A DNA stretch of 64,000 nucleotides, from the NCBI GenBank assembly GCA_037447655.1, contig JBBHKE010001580.1, forward strand, positions 28,180-92,179, given 5' to 3'. This document shows, in pieces, positions 35,808 through 50,175 of the stretch (within the stretch, counting starts at the first letter, position 1; every line of letters begins with the position of its first letter). Origin of the DNA: Zygnema cylindricum (lineage: Eukaryota; Streptophyta; Zygnematophyceae; Zygnematales; Zygnemataceae). The notes beneath the pieces were generated by a model. The model was not told the DNA's origin. It ran no database searches and saw nothing but the letters and a program-made list of their open reading frames with translations. Made by a program: the position numbers and the translations under genes.

Positions 35808-36562
35808 CATAGTTGTTCAAAACGCATTTTACGCACAATTCAAACGCGTGTACAATACGTGGAAACTGGAGAGATCGATTAGAAAAAATCGTAAAAATCG
35901 TTAATGAATTTCTGTCCGTACAATTCTGTAAATATAAACAAATTTGAATCGAACATGTACCGCAGTTTGGGCGTTTTCAGTTAAACAAGCGGTGGAAATT
36001 TTAATTATTCATATAACTATTGTGAATTGTGATATCTACATCAACTGGTTTCCGACGACATCTGTCATAGTAGTGACATAAATCTGTAGAACCAGGTTCA
36101 AATCCCATTTTAGTCAGAATAATATTGCTGTGACGTCAGTAATGGCGTCTTCCTTCAAGATTCGCATTCAAGTTTTCATGGCGGCTTCTTTTCAAGAAAA
36201 TTTGAAGAAGACGCCCGTACAAATTTCAAACTTACCGCGCGAAATTAGTGTGACATTCAACGTCTCTTTTCGAAAATGTCCGTACATTTTCGATGAAATA
36301 ACGTACAGGTTTCCGTGATATTTCTGTTCAGTTCACTGAACAGAAAGTACCAATAACTACGACGTATATTTTACTGGAATTCCGTACATATCCGTACAAA
36401 AATGTACAGTCATCGTAATTTATTTACAGGTATCCTTATTTTTCCAGTTTCAGTTTGCAGTAGACGTTTTTTTGCGATTTTTTCAAAAGTCACGAATTAT
36501 ACGTTTCAATCGGAAAAAATGAAAAAATCGCCCGATTTGAACATCTATGCTTTTGAACTATG
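35808..36562. mobile_element. CATAGTTG-type inverted-repeat element
   Basis: Left end CATAGTTGTTCAAAACGCAT and right end ATGCTTTTGAACTATG are inverted repeats. It is inserted in a partial copy of the RBM18 exon edge (CCGTTCATTTTCTCC precedes it). The interior at 36160-36500 is shared, inverted, with 59850-60240. No coding capacity. Confidence 0.6.
36321..36346. repeat. 26-bp near-perfect palindrome
   Basis: TTTCTGTTCAGT, a two-base centre TC, and ACTGAACAGAAA form a 12-bp perfect stem. The homologous repeat near 60050 retains most of it, with an A-for-G change and longer loop. Confidence 0.9.
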
Positions 36563-37140
36563 CTCTATGCTGTGCGGAATGTACGAAAATGTACAAAAAG
36601 CGTGACCTTAAAAATCCTTCAAAAATCTAAAAAGGGTACGGAAGACATACGGTATCAGTACGAAAAATCTAAGACAACTGTCCTGAATTATACGGGGACG
36701 TACAAGAATGTACCCTAAACATCCTAAAATCCCGCATAAATATCCCTAAAATGTACGGGAAATGCCAATAAATGTACGGAAAATGTAACGCAACTGTCCT
36801 CAATAAAAAGGAAATGTACGGCAACTTACTGTAAAAAATCTAAAATAAATAACCGTAAAAGGTACGGCAAAATACGGACACTGTACAAAAATGTACAAAA
36901 AAATCTAAAACAGTTGTAATTAAAAATACGGAATGTACGAAAATGTACCCTAAAAATCCAAAAATCCCTTAAAAGTTAAATCCCTCAAGTAACCCTAAAA
37001 TGTACTGTCATATACGAACGCTGTACGTTAATGTACGGTAACTGTACGAATGCGATGAAAGGTACGAATTTTGTATATTTCAAAATCGTTTGATGCGCAC
37101 TGTACGTAGTAATCGTTACTGTAGTTTACTCCGTGCGAAA
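36563..37140 (+). repeat. TGTACG/GTACGG-rich stretch
   Basis: The hexamers TGTACG, GTACGG and GTACAA recur every 20-40 bp, alternating with CCTAAAA and AAAATC, with no coding frame. The right 80 bp (ending GGACATCTATG) form the terminus of the large insertion and recur at 7330-7412. Confidence 0.6.
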
Positions 37141-37161
37141 AATGCGCATAGGACATCTATG

Positions 37162-37361
37162 CGTCAAATCAATCCCGGGCCTTTTTGATTGGTAGATTCG
37201 TCTGATGGTCACAAAAGACAAAAGTATAGAAAGCGAAGGTCTAAATTTGCCGCCCAATTTAAATTCGACAAAAATAGTCAAATAGCACAAGAAGTCGTTT
37301 GTGTAAACTTCACGCCTTGCCTTCTCCCTCTTCCAATTTTCTCCTCTTTAAGCTAACGGCC
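37162..37361 (+). promoter_or_regulatory. Promoter-proximal region of P450 copy 3
   Basis: CGTCAAATCAATCCCGGG to the ATG is shared with copies 1 and 2. TATAGAAA at 37225-37232 stands where copy 2 has TATATAAA, a weaker TATA box. Everything upstream of 37161 has been replaced by the 5.9-kb insertion, so distal control elements are displaced. Confidence 0.5.
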
Positions 37362-39982
37362 ATGGCTACTATTCTCTTATGGCCATGGCTCCTCCTCTTA
37401 CCCTTCCTCCTCCTCCTCCTCCTCCTCCCCCTGCATTTCCTATTTCTCTCTTCTTCTCCTCAAATGCCGCCAGGGCCCCGACCCTGGCCAATCGTCGGAA
37501 ACTTTCCGCAAATCGCGGCGGATATTCTGGTATTTCGTGGATTATCCAAATTGTCGGATTTTTACGGACCAATCATGACACTCTATTTCGGCTCTTTGCG
37601 TGCGGTTATCATTTCCAGTCCAGAAATAGCAAAAGAGGTGCTCAAAGATTTTGATTCTTCTTGTTGCTCGAGATGGATTTCAACGACATGTTCAATTCTT
37701 ACGAAAAAAGGTGGGATTTTGGGTATTTTAAGGTTAGGATGGTTTTTGTCTTTTTTAGATTTCTGGTATTGGGTGTTCGAGATTTTAATGTTTATGTATC
37801 TGAGTTTATGCATGTTTTGGATGTGGAATGTCGTTTTATTTATTGGTATGATATCATATAGTAATTGGGTGGGGAACAAAGCTGAGTTTGGACATTGTTT
37901 TTGGGTTTTTTAGGGTTTAAACGCCTCTTGATGTGAGTTTTAACATCTTCATGTAGTTCATGTTAATGTTTTCAATGCCATCGTCAATATCGAACTAAAT
38001 TGCAATAGTATTTTCAATGTCAATTTTAAATGACAAAGGACAATGCTGTGACGTTTTTCAATGTTAATATCAATGCCACTTCTGAATGTTAATGTCAATT
38101 TTTACGTAAATATCAATTTCAGTGTCAATGTTACTGTCAATATCAATGTCAATGTCAATGTCAACGTTAACGTCAATGTTATTTCCAATGTCAATGTCAA
38201 TTTCAGTGTTGATGTCAATGCCAATTTCAATTCAAAAGTAAGCGTAACGGGAATCATAAAGCCATTGACATAAACATTTATTGTAGGTACAATTTGTCTG
38301 TCCATGTTGATGTCAGCATTCACAATGTTGATGCCAATGTCATAATTGGGTTGATTATATCAAAGTGCCGAGGTCATATTCGCGTATGTGGCAAGCTATG
38401 TGACTGCTTGCCAGCGTAAATATTGATATTACAAGTATTAGTGTTGTCGTAAATGCTGGTGGTTTCCATGCCAGTGAATTTAAAACCAATGCTAACTATA
38501 CTAATTTAAATGCAGATTAAGTAATGTATTGAGTATTTCTGTGGGATGTTTGTTTATATCTACACACATATTGCTTAAGCTGTCTCCCAGTGTTATTTTT
38601 GAGTCAGTTTATGGGTGAAAATGTGCTATGTCAACCATTTCCCAGCGTCATCACTATTGCAATTTTGCAAATACAAGCGATCTTGTATTGAACATAGAAA
38701 AAATCTCAAACCATTTTACTTCCGTTGTGGTTGGTGAGTTTTATTCTGACACTCTGAAATTTATCATTGCAAACAAACAAAAATGGATATCTGTCCAGGA
38801 AAAGACATAGTGTTTTCCCCGGCTGGTCCACATTTGAAAGTGGTTCGGAGGCTTTGTGCTGTCAACCTTTTCAACAAGCGACATTTTGACATGTGGAAAC
38901 CTTTGCGATTGGACGAAGTTCGTAGAATGTGTGATGCAATTGGAGAAGAATCACAACTACGAGGAGGTCTTGTAGGTCTTCGAAACCACATTTTCCGGGC
39001 TGCAATGAACCATACTTTAAGAATCTGTGTTGGAAAAAGGTTTGAATCGAGCATTCCTGGACGTCCAAATCCTGAAGGCGACAAGTTTTTCCGCTGGATG
39101 GAGGATATTTTTCGAACAGTAGGTGGAACTAATATCGGCGATTTCATACCTATTTTCCGTTTTCTTGATTTTCACGGAATTCACGCTCTCTCTTTAAAAT
39201 TAGGTCGTGATTTGGATGCATTTTTCACTCTCCATGTGAGGGAGCACGAGAAAAGACTGGAAATAGCAAAAGCGGAATCGGATGGGAGCGCGCCATTGGC
39301 TAAAGATTTATGCGATTCTTTGATTTTGGCTAAGGAATCTGAACCCATTGATGAAGAAGTAATTCTGGGAGTTCTTAAAGATATGGTATTAGGTGGAGCA
39401 GATACTACTTCTGTTACCACAGAATGGGCTCTGTTAGAACTTCTCCGTCATCCCGAAAAGATGTCACGACTTCAGTCAGAAATCGATCCTATCTTCGAAT
39501 TTGACGATTTTGAACTCGAAAATCGGCTCCTCCAACTTCCATATCTCAAAGCAGTCATAAAGGAGACATTACGGTTGCATCCACCAGCTCCAATGTTAAT
39601 TCCACACTTGAATATGGAGGAAGTGAAATTAGGAGGAGGAAAATATTCCGTACCGAGTAACACAATGATGTTGATTAGCGCTTGGGCTATCAGCCACAAC
39701 GAAAAATATTGGCCGGATCCATTTGAGTTCAAACCGGAGAGGTTTTTGGATAATCCAACCGACTTTCGGGGACAACATTTTTCGTTAATACCTTTTGGAT
39801 CTGGTCGAAGAATGTGTCCCGGAATGAATGTTGGAAGTACAATGGTAACTCTTTTGGTTGCACATATGGTATATCGATATGATTGGTCGACGGGATTGGA
39901 ACCAATCGACAACACTGAAAAAATGGGTCTTACGATTTCGCCTTTGAAGCCTTTGGAAGCTATTGCTAAACCGAGATTCTAA
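37362..39982 (+). CDS. Cytochrome P450, A-type (CYP71 clan), intact copy 3
   Basis: Exons 37362-37710 and 38799-39982 join in phase 1 across a GT..AG intron to give 510 aa, a normal length for a plant microsomal P450. Residues 4-29 form a Leu-rich membrane anchor, followed by the PPGP hinge (36-39). The I-helix is GGADTTS (315-321), the K-helix ETLR (372-375), PERF at 429-432 and the haem loop FGSGRRMCPG (449-458) with ligand Cys456. The usual C-helix WxxxR is LxxxR here (Leu129, Arg133). The enzyme should be an ER mono-oxygenase using a P450 reductase. Family and substrate cannot be assigned. The start ATG is conserved in all three copies and follows a pyrimidine-rich leader. This is the only copy without lesions. 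Confidence 0.9.
38050..38235 (+). repeat. TCAATG hexamer array in the intron of P450 copy 3
   Basis: TCAATG, TCAATT and TTAATG units follow each other with little interruption, giving an artificial Asn-Val reading frame. Shorter, more degenerate versions are in the introns of copies 1 and 2. Confidence 0.8.
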
Positions 39983-39999
39983 ACAAAAGTTGTCATAAT

Positions 40000-43650
<3,651 letters not shown>

Positions 43651-44656
43651 CACAATCTCATGGGTTATGGTTTCACGGGCTCGAATAAGCCTGATGTTAA
43701 TTTTGATGGTTCCAATTATGGACGAGAGAAAGCTCAAAAATAGTGGAAGGCGCTTGATAATGAACAGGGAAAAGCTCAAAAATGGAGGAAGATGAAAACA
43801 ATCAAGGGCATAGTTATCTTGATGAGATCCCTGGTGAAGAAAAAGGTTGTCGATGTAGAACATTTACAAGTCGTTAGTGACATTTGAAGACTTCGCCGGT
43901 TCTGCAAGTTTAGTTCAACTATAAAATATTTTTATCACTAGGAAGATTAAAGAAACTTTGTATCCAAGACACAAACATTAGTAGATTGATGCAAGCCGAA
44001 AAATATCAATTGGAGAATTAAGGAAGCTGTGTATATAGGCACAAAGATAACAAACTATTGTTTTAAGACAGAGTCTTTGTTTAGTGAGGAACAAAATGTT
44101 CTTGACCTCATGTATTAGTTGCTAACTGTTGTTGGAGTTGGATGCTCCGGTAATTCTTAGTGGCCATGATGATAATTGGATTGGAATTTCAACCCAAATG
44201 TGAAAGGATGGAATTTATTGTGTTTAGTTTGAGAAAAAAAAACCAGAAAAAACATTTTTGAAAGATAACAGTCAGGTTGTTTGATGAGGAAAAAATGGTA
44301 TTGAACCTGAAGTTATAAGAGTAAATGTGGAGTGGAAAGTTCGAGAGGAGAGTTCAAATGCAATTGTCGTATATGATATATGGTCCTCAATTCATCGAGA
44401 ATTTGTCCTTGGTTCTTGCAATACCGGATAATGGTTGTAAAAATGTCATTGAGGGCAAGAAAATATTCATAATGAGAGGTGAAAAGCTAGACGATGTGGA
44501 TAGAAAGACAAACAAATAAGAGGTATAAATTTGTAAAGCATTTATAAATAGGATATTTGGATGTGAATGATCCGTTTAATGATGTTGAATATCTCTACTT
44601 TGGTGTAGAATATAATGCTATAACAATTTAGGCTAGGGCATGAAAATAAAAATGTC
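43651..44656. other. Unassigned sequence between retrotransposon remnants
   Basis: AT-rich sequence with short open frames (for example 44325-44519) and no recognisable motif. I see no gene. Confidence 0.4.
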
Positions 44657-44661
44657 TCAAA

Positions 44662-45475
44662 TGTTGATTTGAGGCAACCGGTGACCCAGAGGAAGAAGAA
44701 GAAGCACCAGTTGCCATAATATTCAGATTACAAAGAGGAAACTCTCACGGAAACCACAAAAAGACCGACTTCACGATGAAGCCCCAAGCAAACCAGACAC
44801 ACACTAGGTCTGCAAATTTTCCACAATATAAATAGTATAACAAAGAAACCACATGCAGAATTTCACAGGGTTTTGCCAAAAGATCACAATGATCTTGCAA
44901 TTCAAACAGACACAAAAACTGCTTCGCAGTTTTCCATTCACTGAATTCCTAACTCCAAAATATTATAAGTCCTACATATACAAAAGTCAACCTACAGCTG
45001 ATCTACACCGAACCACAACTACCGTGGTGTGTCGGTACACTAAACATTAATCAAACTAAACCCCGCCATCTACCGTACAAGTATTTACATCAATCCTTAA
45101 CCCTAGCCGCTGCTAAAGTACGTAGTCAAAGTTAGTCCACTGAAATGACGGCTCGGTCAATATTTCTCTTCCAAAAATGACGGCGAACTCCGTCCGCCGT
45201 CCGCGTATTCATTCATCACCGAAGATGAACCTCCACGTGTAAATCTGATCCCTCAAGTAAATATGTACTTTGTCAACCAACTCAACCAAGCTTGACTTCC
45301 CCACGGACCGACACGTGTACATAGAGTGTACCAAATCTGTGAGCTCCCTTTGGAGTTACATACCACACCACATCTTGTCTACGTCAACTCAGTTTGTACA
45401 CAAAAACCGGCTAAGTCTTAACTCTCTTTCTCACACACGAGATATAGAGAGGACTAAAGGTTTCCAAAACCAACA
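44662..45475 (-). mobile_element. Solo LTR with perfect TCAAA target duplication
   Basis: The 814-bp segment begins TGTTGATTTGAGGCAAC and ends CCAAAACCAACA. TCAAA flanks both ends (44657-44661, 45476-45480). It is homologous along its length to 4575-5438 (shared GAGATATAGAGAGGACTAAAG near the right end). No internal domain is left. Orientation follows the T-rich strand and is uncertain. Confidence 0.8.
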
Positions 45476-45716
45476 TCAAAAATGGCTCGTAAAAAAGGGT
45501 TTAAGTTGTTAAGAAAAGGCATATAATAATGTGTATGATGGTTTTGCCTCAGGGAAGATACATGTCTCCTATTTTAAAGGACAAAACTACCAAAGGAAAT
45601 TAAACTTGGAGATTGTTCATTTAGATGTTTGAGACCAATGAGATTGAATCTCAAAGAGGGAAAAAGTACATATTGGCACTCGTTGATGTACAAGTACACA
45701 AAAAGGCATTTTGTTA

Positions 45717-46137
45717 GTGTTCTGTGTGGGCGACTTGTCGATATTCGATATGTACCTACTTTTGGGTACCCGATAATCGATATATCGCTTCGATGTATCG
45801 AGGAGCTCAATATTGCGATATATCAGCCGATATTACGATATATGTTTATAGTGATATATCGAAGTGACGCTAGGTCCATAAAATTTCAAAACCCCCTCCC
45901 CCCCGTGGCGCGCGTTTAGGAGGAGGGAGGGGGGAGTAGGCGGATCCTCCGTACGATTCACTGTACTATTTATCGTTCGATTTACCGTACTAAATCTGTA
46001 CGGACAGCCACCTCCTACCAAATACATCGCGGTATAATTTGTTGGTCCTGGTGTGATATATCGGGCCTCTGACCAATCGATATTTGACATATCGAATATC
46101 GTATTTATCGCGATATACTTTTACCCGATACACAACA
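45717..46137. mobile_element. MITE, GTGTTGTGTATCGG-like family, copy 4
   Basis: GTGTTCTGTGTGGGCGACTT at the left and TTTTACCCGATACACAACA at the right are inverted ends. Inside, GATATATCG motifs repeat on both arms and a CCCCCTCCCCCCCG stretch lies in the loop near 45895. Confidence 0.6.
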
Positions 46138-46139
46138 TT

Positions 46140-47373
46140 ACTCTTTGTACACCATTTCGCCTTGGTTTTTAAATCGTGAATGTAAAAAAAAGACTTCGGA
46201 AAAGAACATGGTGTCCACAAACGTTTTCCCTACAATATTAATTGGGTGGGACAACGGTGTGACAAAGAAGACATCATACGGATTGAGTCGTCACGTCCCA
46301 AACTATGATGCCATGTAATATCGACAATCCGTAAACGGCGATACAAAATTACCATACTAAAAAAAATTTCGTGCTTTTTTCATGGAAGTTTAGTGTGAAT
46401 ATTGCAATCATAATAGCTTACGAGAATGACATTATGTTATAAAAATGGGTGTTACTTTTGTTTACGTGCACTTTTGTAAAATATTCTACTCAATTTTGAA
46501 AATTTCGTAATATAATGTAGCTTGAGTATCAAACACATCATGTTATCAAAATAACAAACAAGTCACAAAACTACATTATGGTGTAAAATATTATTTTGTT
46601 TAACTTGGGTTAAGATTTTTGCAAGAAGTATCTACTCATTGACCAATATTGTACTAAAAAGTTTTTCACAACATAACACCTTTTTTAAAGGAAATAAATT
46701 TCTGAAGTAAATTCATATTTAAAACAAAAATCATGTTTAAGGTTTTCAGTTATCATTTTGAGTTAAAACCAAAAGATACTTTGCTCTAAACTTTTAATCA
46801 TTGACCAATTATAGTATACATTTAACAACAATAATATTACATGTATAATTATCATTTTTTGTGAATTTTTATAATATTTTATGAACTTTTTGTGATCAAT
46901 GTGTTTTTTTTTCACGATATTTGAAGACATTAAAGTGCTTTAGTCAATAGCAATGAAATTCAACAAAATTTAGAAACAGAAGTTATCTTTATATAGGGAA
47001 AAAGATAAAAATCAAAACTTTTGTAGCATCTTGAAAAAAAACACCTCATAAAATAATAATGTTCTCCAATCCCCGGTAAAAAAAATGGACATTGACTTAT
47101 TGGAAAACCTAAATCGAGACTTTTAAAACAAATACAAAATTTAACCCGAAAAGATTCGACCATTAAAAGAGGGAAAAAAAAGGATAAGAAAAAGAAACTA
47201 ATACATCAAAATCTGTCCTCCCGAAAAAGGCAAAATACAAATTGTACCAAAATTCCCTCGAGAAAACTCAAAAGAAAAAGAAAAAGAGAAAGAAAAACGA
47301 AAAAGACATCGGAAACGAGAAAGAGAACCGAAAAGAAAATTAAAAATTAAACGATATGTTTTAGGGTTTCGAT
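46140..47373. other. AT-rich intergenic sequence downstream of the synthetase gene
   Basis: No gene is visible. The last 150 bp before 47374 consist of AAAAAG/GAGAAAG units, which on the minus strand are the T/C-rich 3' flank of the synthetase gene. Confidence 0.5.
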
Positions 47374-48054
47374 TTACGCGATCGATGCCCCAACCAGGGA
47401 AGCAACTTTACATTCTCCTAAAGAAGTTGTTAACGGTACCCCTTTATATGTTGCAATTAAATCGGAATTTGTTTTCAAATCCGGTTGGGTTTTCAAGCTG
47501 CTGGTTTGGTTGGGCCTAGGTTCAGAAAACCCGGCGGGAATCAGTTCCTTGGGAGGACCGCCCACGGACGAATCAGGTATCAGAGAGAGATCGGAGAACT
47601 TGGAGGCTTAAGCGGGCAGATCGGCAAAGTCGTTTCTGGATCTCAAAAAAAAAAAAACACCATAGAAAAATAATAATAATTATTATTATTATTATTCACC
47701 GCTTACTTGTGTGATCCAAAAAGAACAAACAAAAAACCGCAAAAGAAAGAAAAAAAACGTCAAAAAAGCTTCAAAAAGCGTCATATAAAAAAAAGAAAAA
47801 CACCAAAAAGGGCCAAAAAAAGCCCAAAAAAACCCGACAACACCCAAAAAAAAAACAACGAAAAAAAATTACCAAAAAAAATCCAATAAAACCCTAGAAC
47901 AAAAAGAGGAAAAAACATAAAAAAAGGGGAAAAGATAAAAAAGGGAAATTACTTTTGTGTGATCCGAATTCGAAGCGGCCAAAACCATGGCGTGAGATTT
48001 CACTCCTCTCATATTCGCCGGTTTTAAATTGCAAAGGACACAAACTTTACGGTC
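47374..48054 (-). other. C-terminal EMAP-II/tRNA-binding domain exons of the synthetase
   Basis: Exon 48054-47953 (34 codons) gives [20 protein letters not shown] and [14 protein letters not shown], the second half of an OB-fold tRNA-binding domain of the EMAP-II/Arc1p class found at the C terminus of plant MetRS. The last exon ends [20 protein letters not shown]...GASIA and TAA at 47374-47376, equivalent to the plant C terminus. Its acceptor is uncertain: phase is kept if AG at 47599-47600 is used. A conserved PPSSPI-like block just upstream is out of frame across a short CT run. Confidence 0.7.
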
Positions 48055-48617
48055 CTGGAAAACCCATTTATTAAAAAGAAAAAAAAGAAAAATCAATTAT
48101 TCAATTTATCCTTTTTTTTAATACCCATTTATATTTTACATCTTTTTAGAAAAAAAAGAACCTAAAACAACTTTCGAGATTAGCTGCAAAAAAATAACAA
48201 ACTTTACTGCCCAGAAAAACCCATATAGTTTACCATTTTTTTTTTATAAATAATGAAAGCAGCATTTTCAGTCCTAAACCTAAAGTAACCAAAAAATATT
48301 TTTAAACATATTCAAAAATGAAACAAGAAAGAAAATACTAAAGAGCCGCTTATAATAAACTTAGATTACTTACAAAACTTATCCAAATATAATACAAACA
48401 AAATTACAAAAAGAAAAGAAAAGAAAAAAAAGAAAGAGGAATATCTGTTGAGTTAAGAACCTCTAATTGATTTTAAGTGCTTCTGAAACTTCAGCAGAGA
48501 GAAAGGGACCATTTGGGGAGGGAGACAGGGGAGAGGGAGGAGGGGAAAAGAAAAGGAAGAAAAGAGAAGAGAGAAGTGGAGAAATACGAAAACGATGGAA
48601 AAAGGAGTTAAGACGAC

Positions 48618-48705
<88 letters not shown>

Positions 48706-50083
48706 AGAGAGAGCGAACGGTTTTGTTAAAACAATTTCCAACATTGAGAAAAATAAATGGTAGAAATTTTAAGATTCTTCTGATTCTGAAAATTGAGTAC
48801 ACATAGGTTTTGGGATAAAAAAATTCAATTTAAGCATTACATTCAATTTTTTACCATTTTTTTCTTTCCTTCTTTTCATGTTCGTTGTACTTTCTTTATT
48901 ACTTTTTTTACTTTTTCTTAACTTCCTGGTTACTTTTTTGCTTTTATTGCTTTTCTTACTTCAATTTTTTTTTTTCCTTTTTTGTTTTTCAGAACAGCAT
49001 TTATGTATAAACCAAAATTTAATAATAATAAAAATATACATATGTATTTGTTTACTTTTTTTTTTATTTTGGAGTTTGGGATACAAATAAACACCCAAAA
49101 TTAACAAAAAAGAAGCATTCATGAAATCCTTTACTTGGTATAAAATGGGTATAAAATGGGTGTAACTGGGTATGGAACGGGTATAAATGGGTATAAAATG
49201 GGTATAAAATGGGTATAAAATGGGCATAAATCGGTATAAATGGGTATAAATGGGTATAAAATGGATATAATATGGATATAATATTGTCATAAGACTCAAA
49301 CCATTTCTACCAGAAAACAGGTATTATTGAAAATCTCGATTTTGGCAATTGGGTATAAATGGGTTTAAAGTTTATACATTTTCCATAATTTTGACGTATT
49401 CTCGAACAATTTCTTCGTAACTCGTCAAATAAACAAATATTAATGGCAATTGGGTACAAATGGGTTTAAATTTTATACCTTTTCCATAGTTTCAACATAT
49501 TCTCGAACATTTTCTCCCACTTTTTGACCTAAAGTGGAAGTCAACTCGTCGATTTCTTCGGGAGAATCGGGGACAATAGATCCGTAACCTTCCCCTAATA
49601 AAGACAAAGGAAAAGGTATAGTAAGGAACAAAAAAAAAAAAATAGTATAATATGAAATAAAAATAATAATAATAAAAATAGCAAAGTAAAAAATAATAAA
49701 AATAATAAAATAAGAATAACATTGTAAGAAAAAAAAAAAAATAATAATAAGAGCGGGGATGAGACGAAACAATACACAAATAAGAGGATGAAAAGATAAA
49801 CAACAAAGACTGAAAATTCAGGTGAAGTGGAAGGAGAGAGAGGGGGGGAGAGGGAGGAAAAATAGTGAGTGGGAAGGTGGTTAGAAGAAAATGCTGAGGA
49901 AGGAGGAAGAGTGAGAGGAAAGGGGGTAAAAAGAGAGGGAGAGGGAGGGAAGGACAAGAGATAAGAGGCAAAACATTGGAGAGAGAAGGAGACGAACAAT
50001 CAGAGGGAGGGGAATAATTAAGCAAGATAGAGAAAGGCCAGACGAGGGAACGAGAGAAAGACAGAGAGACGAGGGATCGAGAG

Positions 50084-50175
<92 letters not shown>

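Larger units (their letters stand above)
31303..37161. mobile_element. 5.86-kb insertion with CATAG-type ends and 8-9 bp target duplication, carrying a host exon
   Basis: The upstream segment shared by the P450 copies is cut here: it stops at ...GCGTCAAAT (31294-31302) and resumes at 37161 with GCGTCAAATCAATCCCGGG. Between these repeats lies an insert starting CATAGTTGTCCAATTCG and ending CGCATAGGACATCTATG, which are imperfect inverted repeats. The duplication is CGTCAAAT (8 bp, hAT-like) or GCGTCAAAT (9 bp, Mutator-like). Inside are two nested CATAGTT MITEs, A-rich low-complexity DNA and one exon of an RBM18-like gene. No transposase was found. It may be a non-autonomous element that captured gene sequence, or a composite of successive insertions. 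Confidence 0.6.

Noticed and set aside
38061-38323. Asn-Val repeat protein
   Set aside because: It is the intron hexamer array of P450 copy 3 and is interrupted in the paralogues.
48463-48802. Arg-Glu repeat or Ser-Leu repeat ORFs
   Set aside because: They translate (GA)n, and the region is intronic on the minus strand.
49100-49140. Possible synthetase exon start ([11 protein letters not shown]-like) on the minus strand
   Set aside because: Using the AG present, the exon would begin with a stop codon. Similarity to the anticodon-binding domain is too short.
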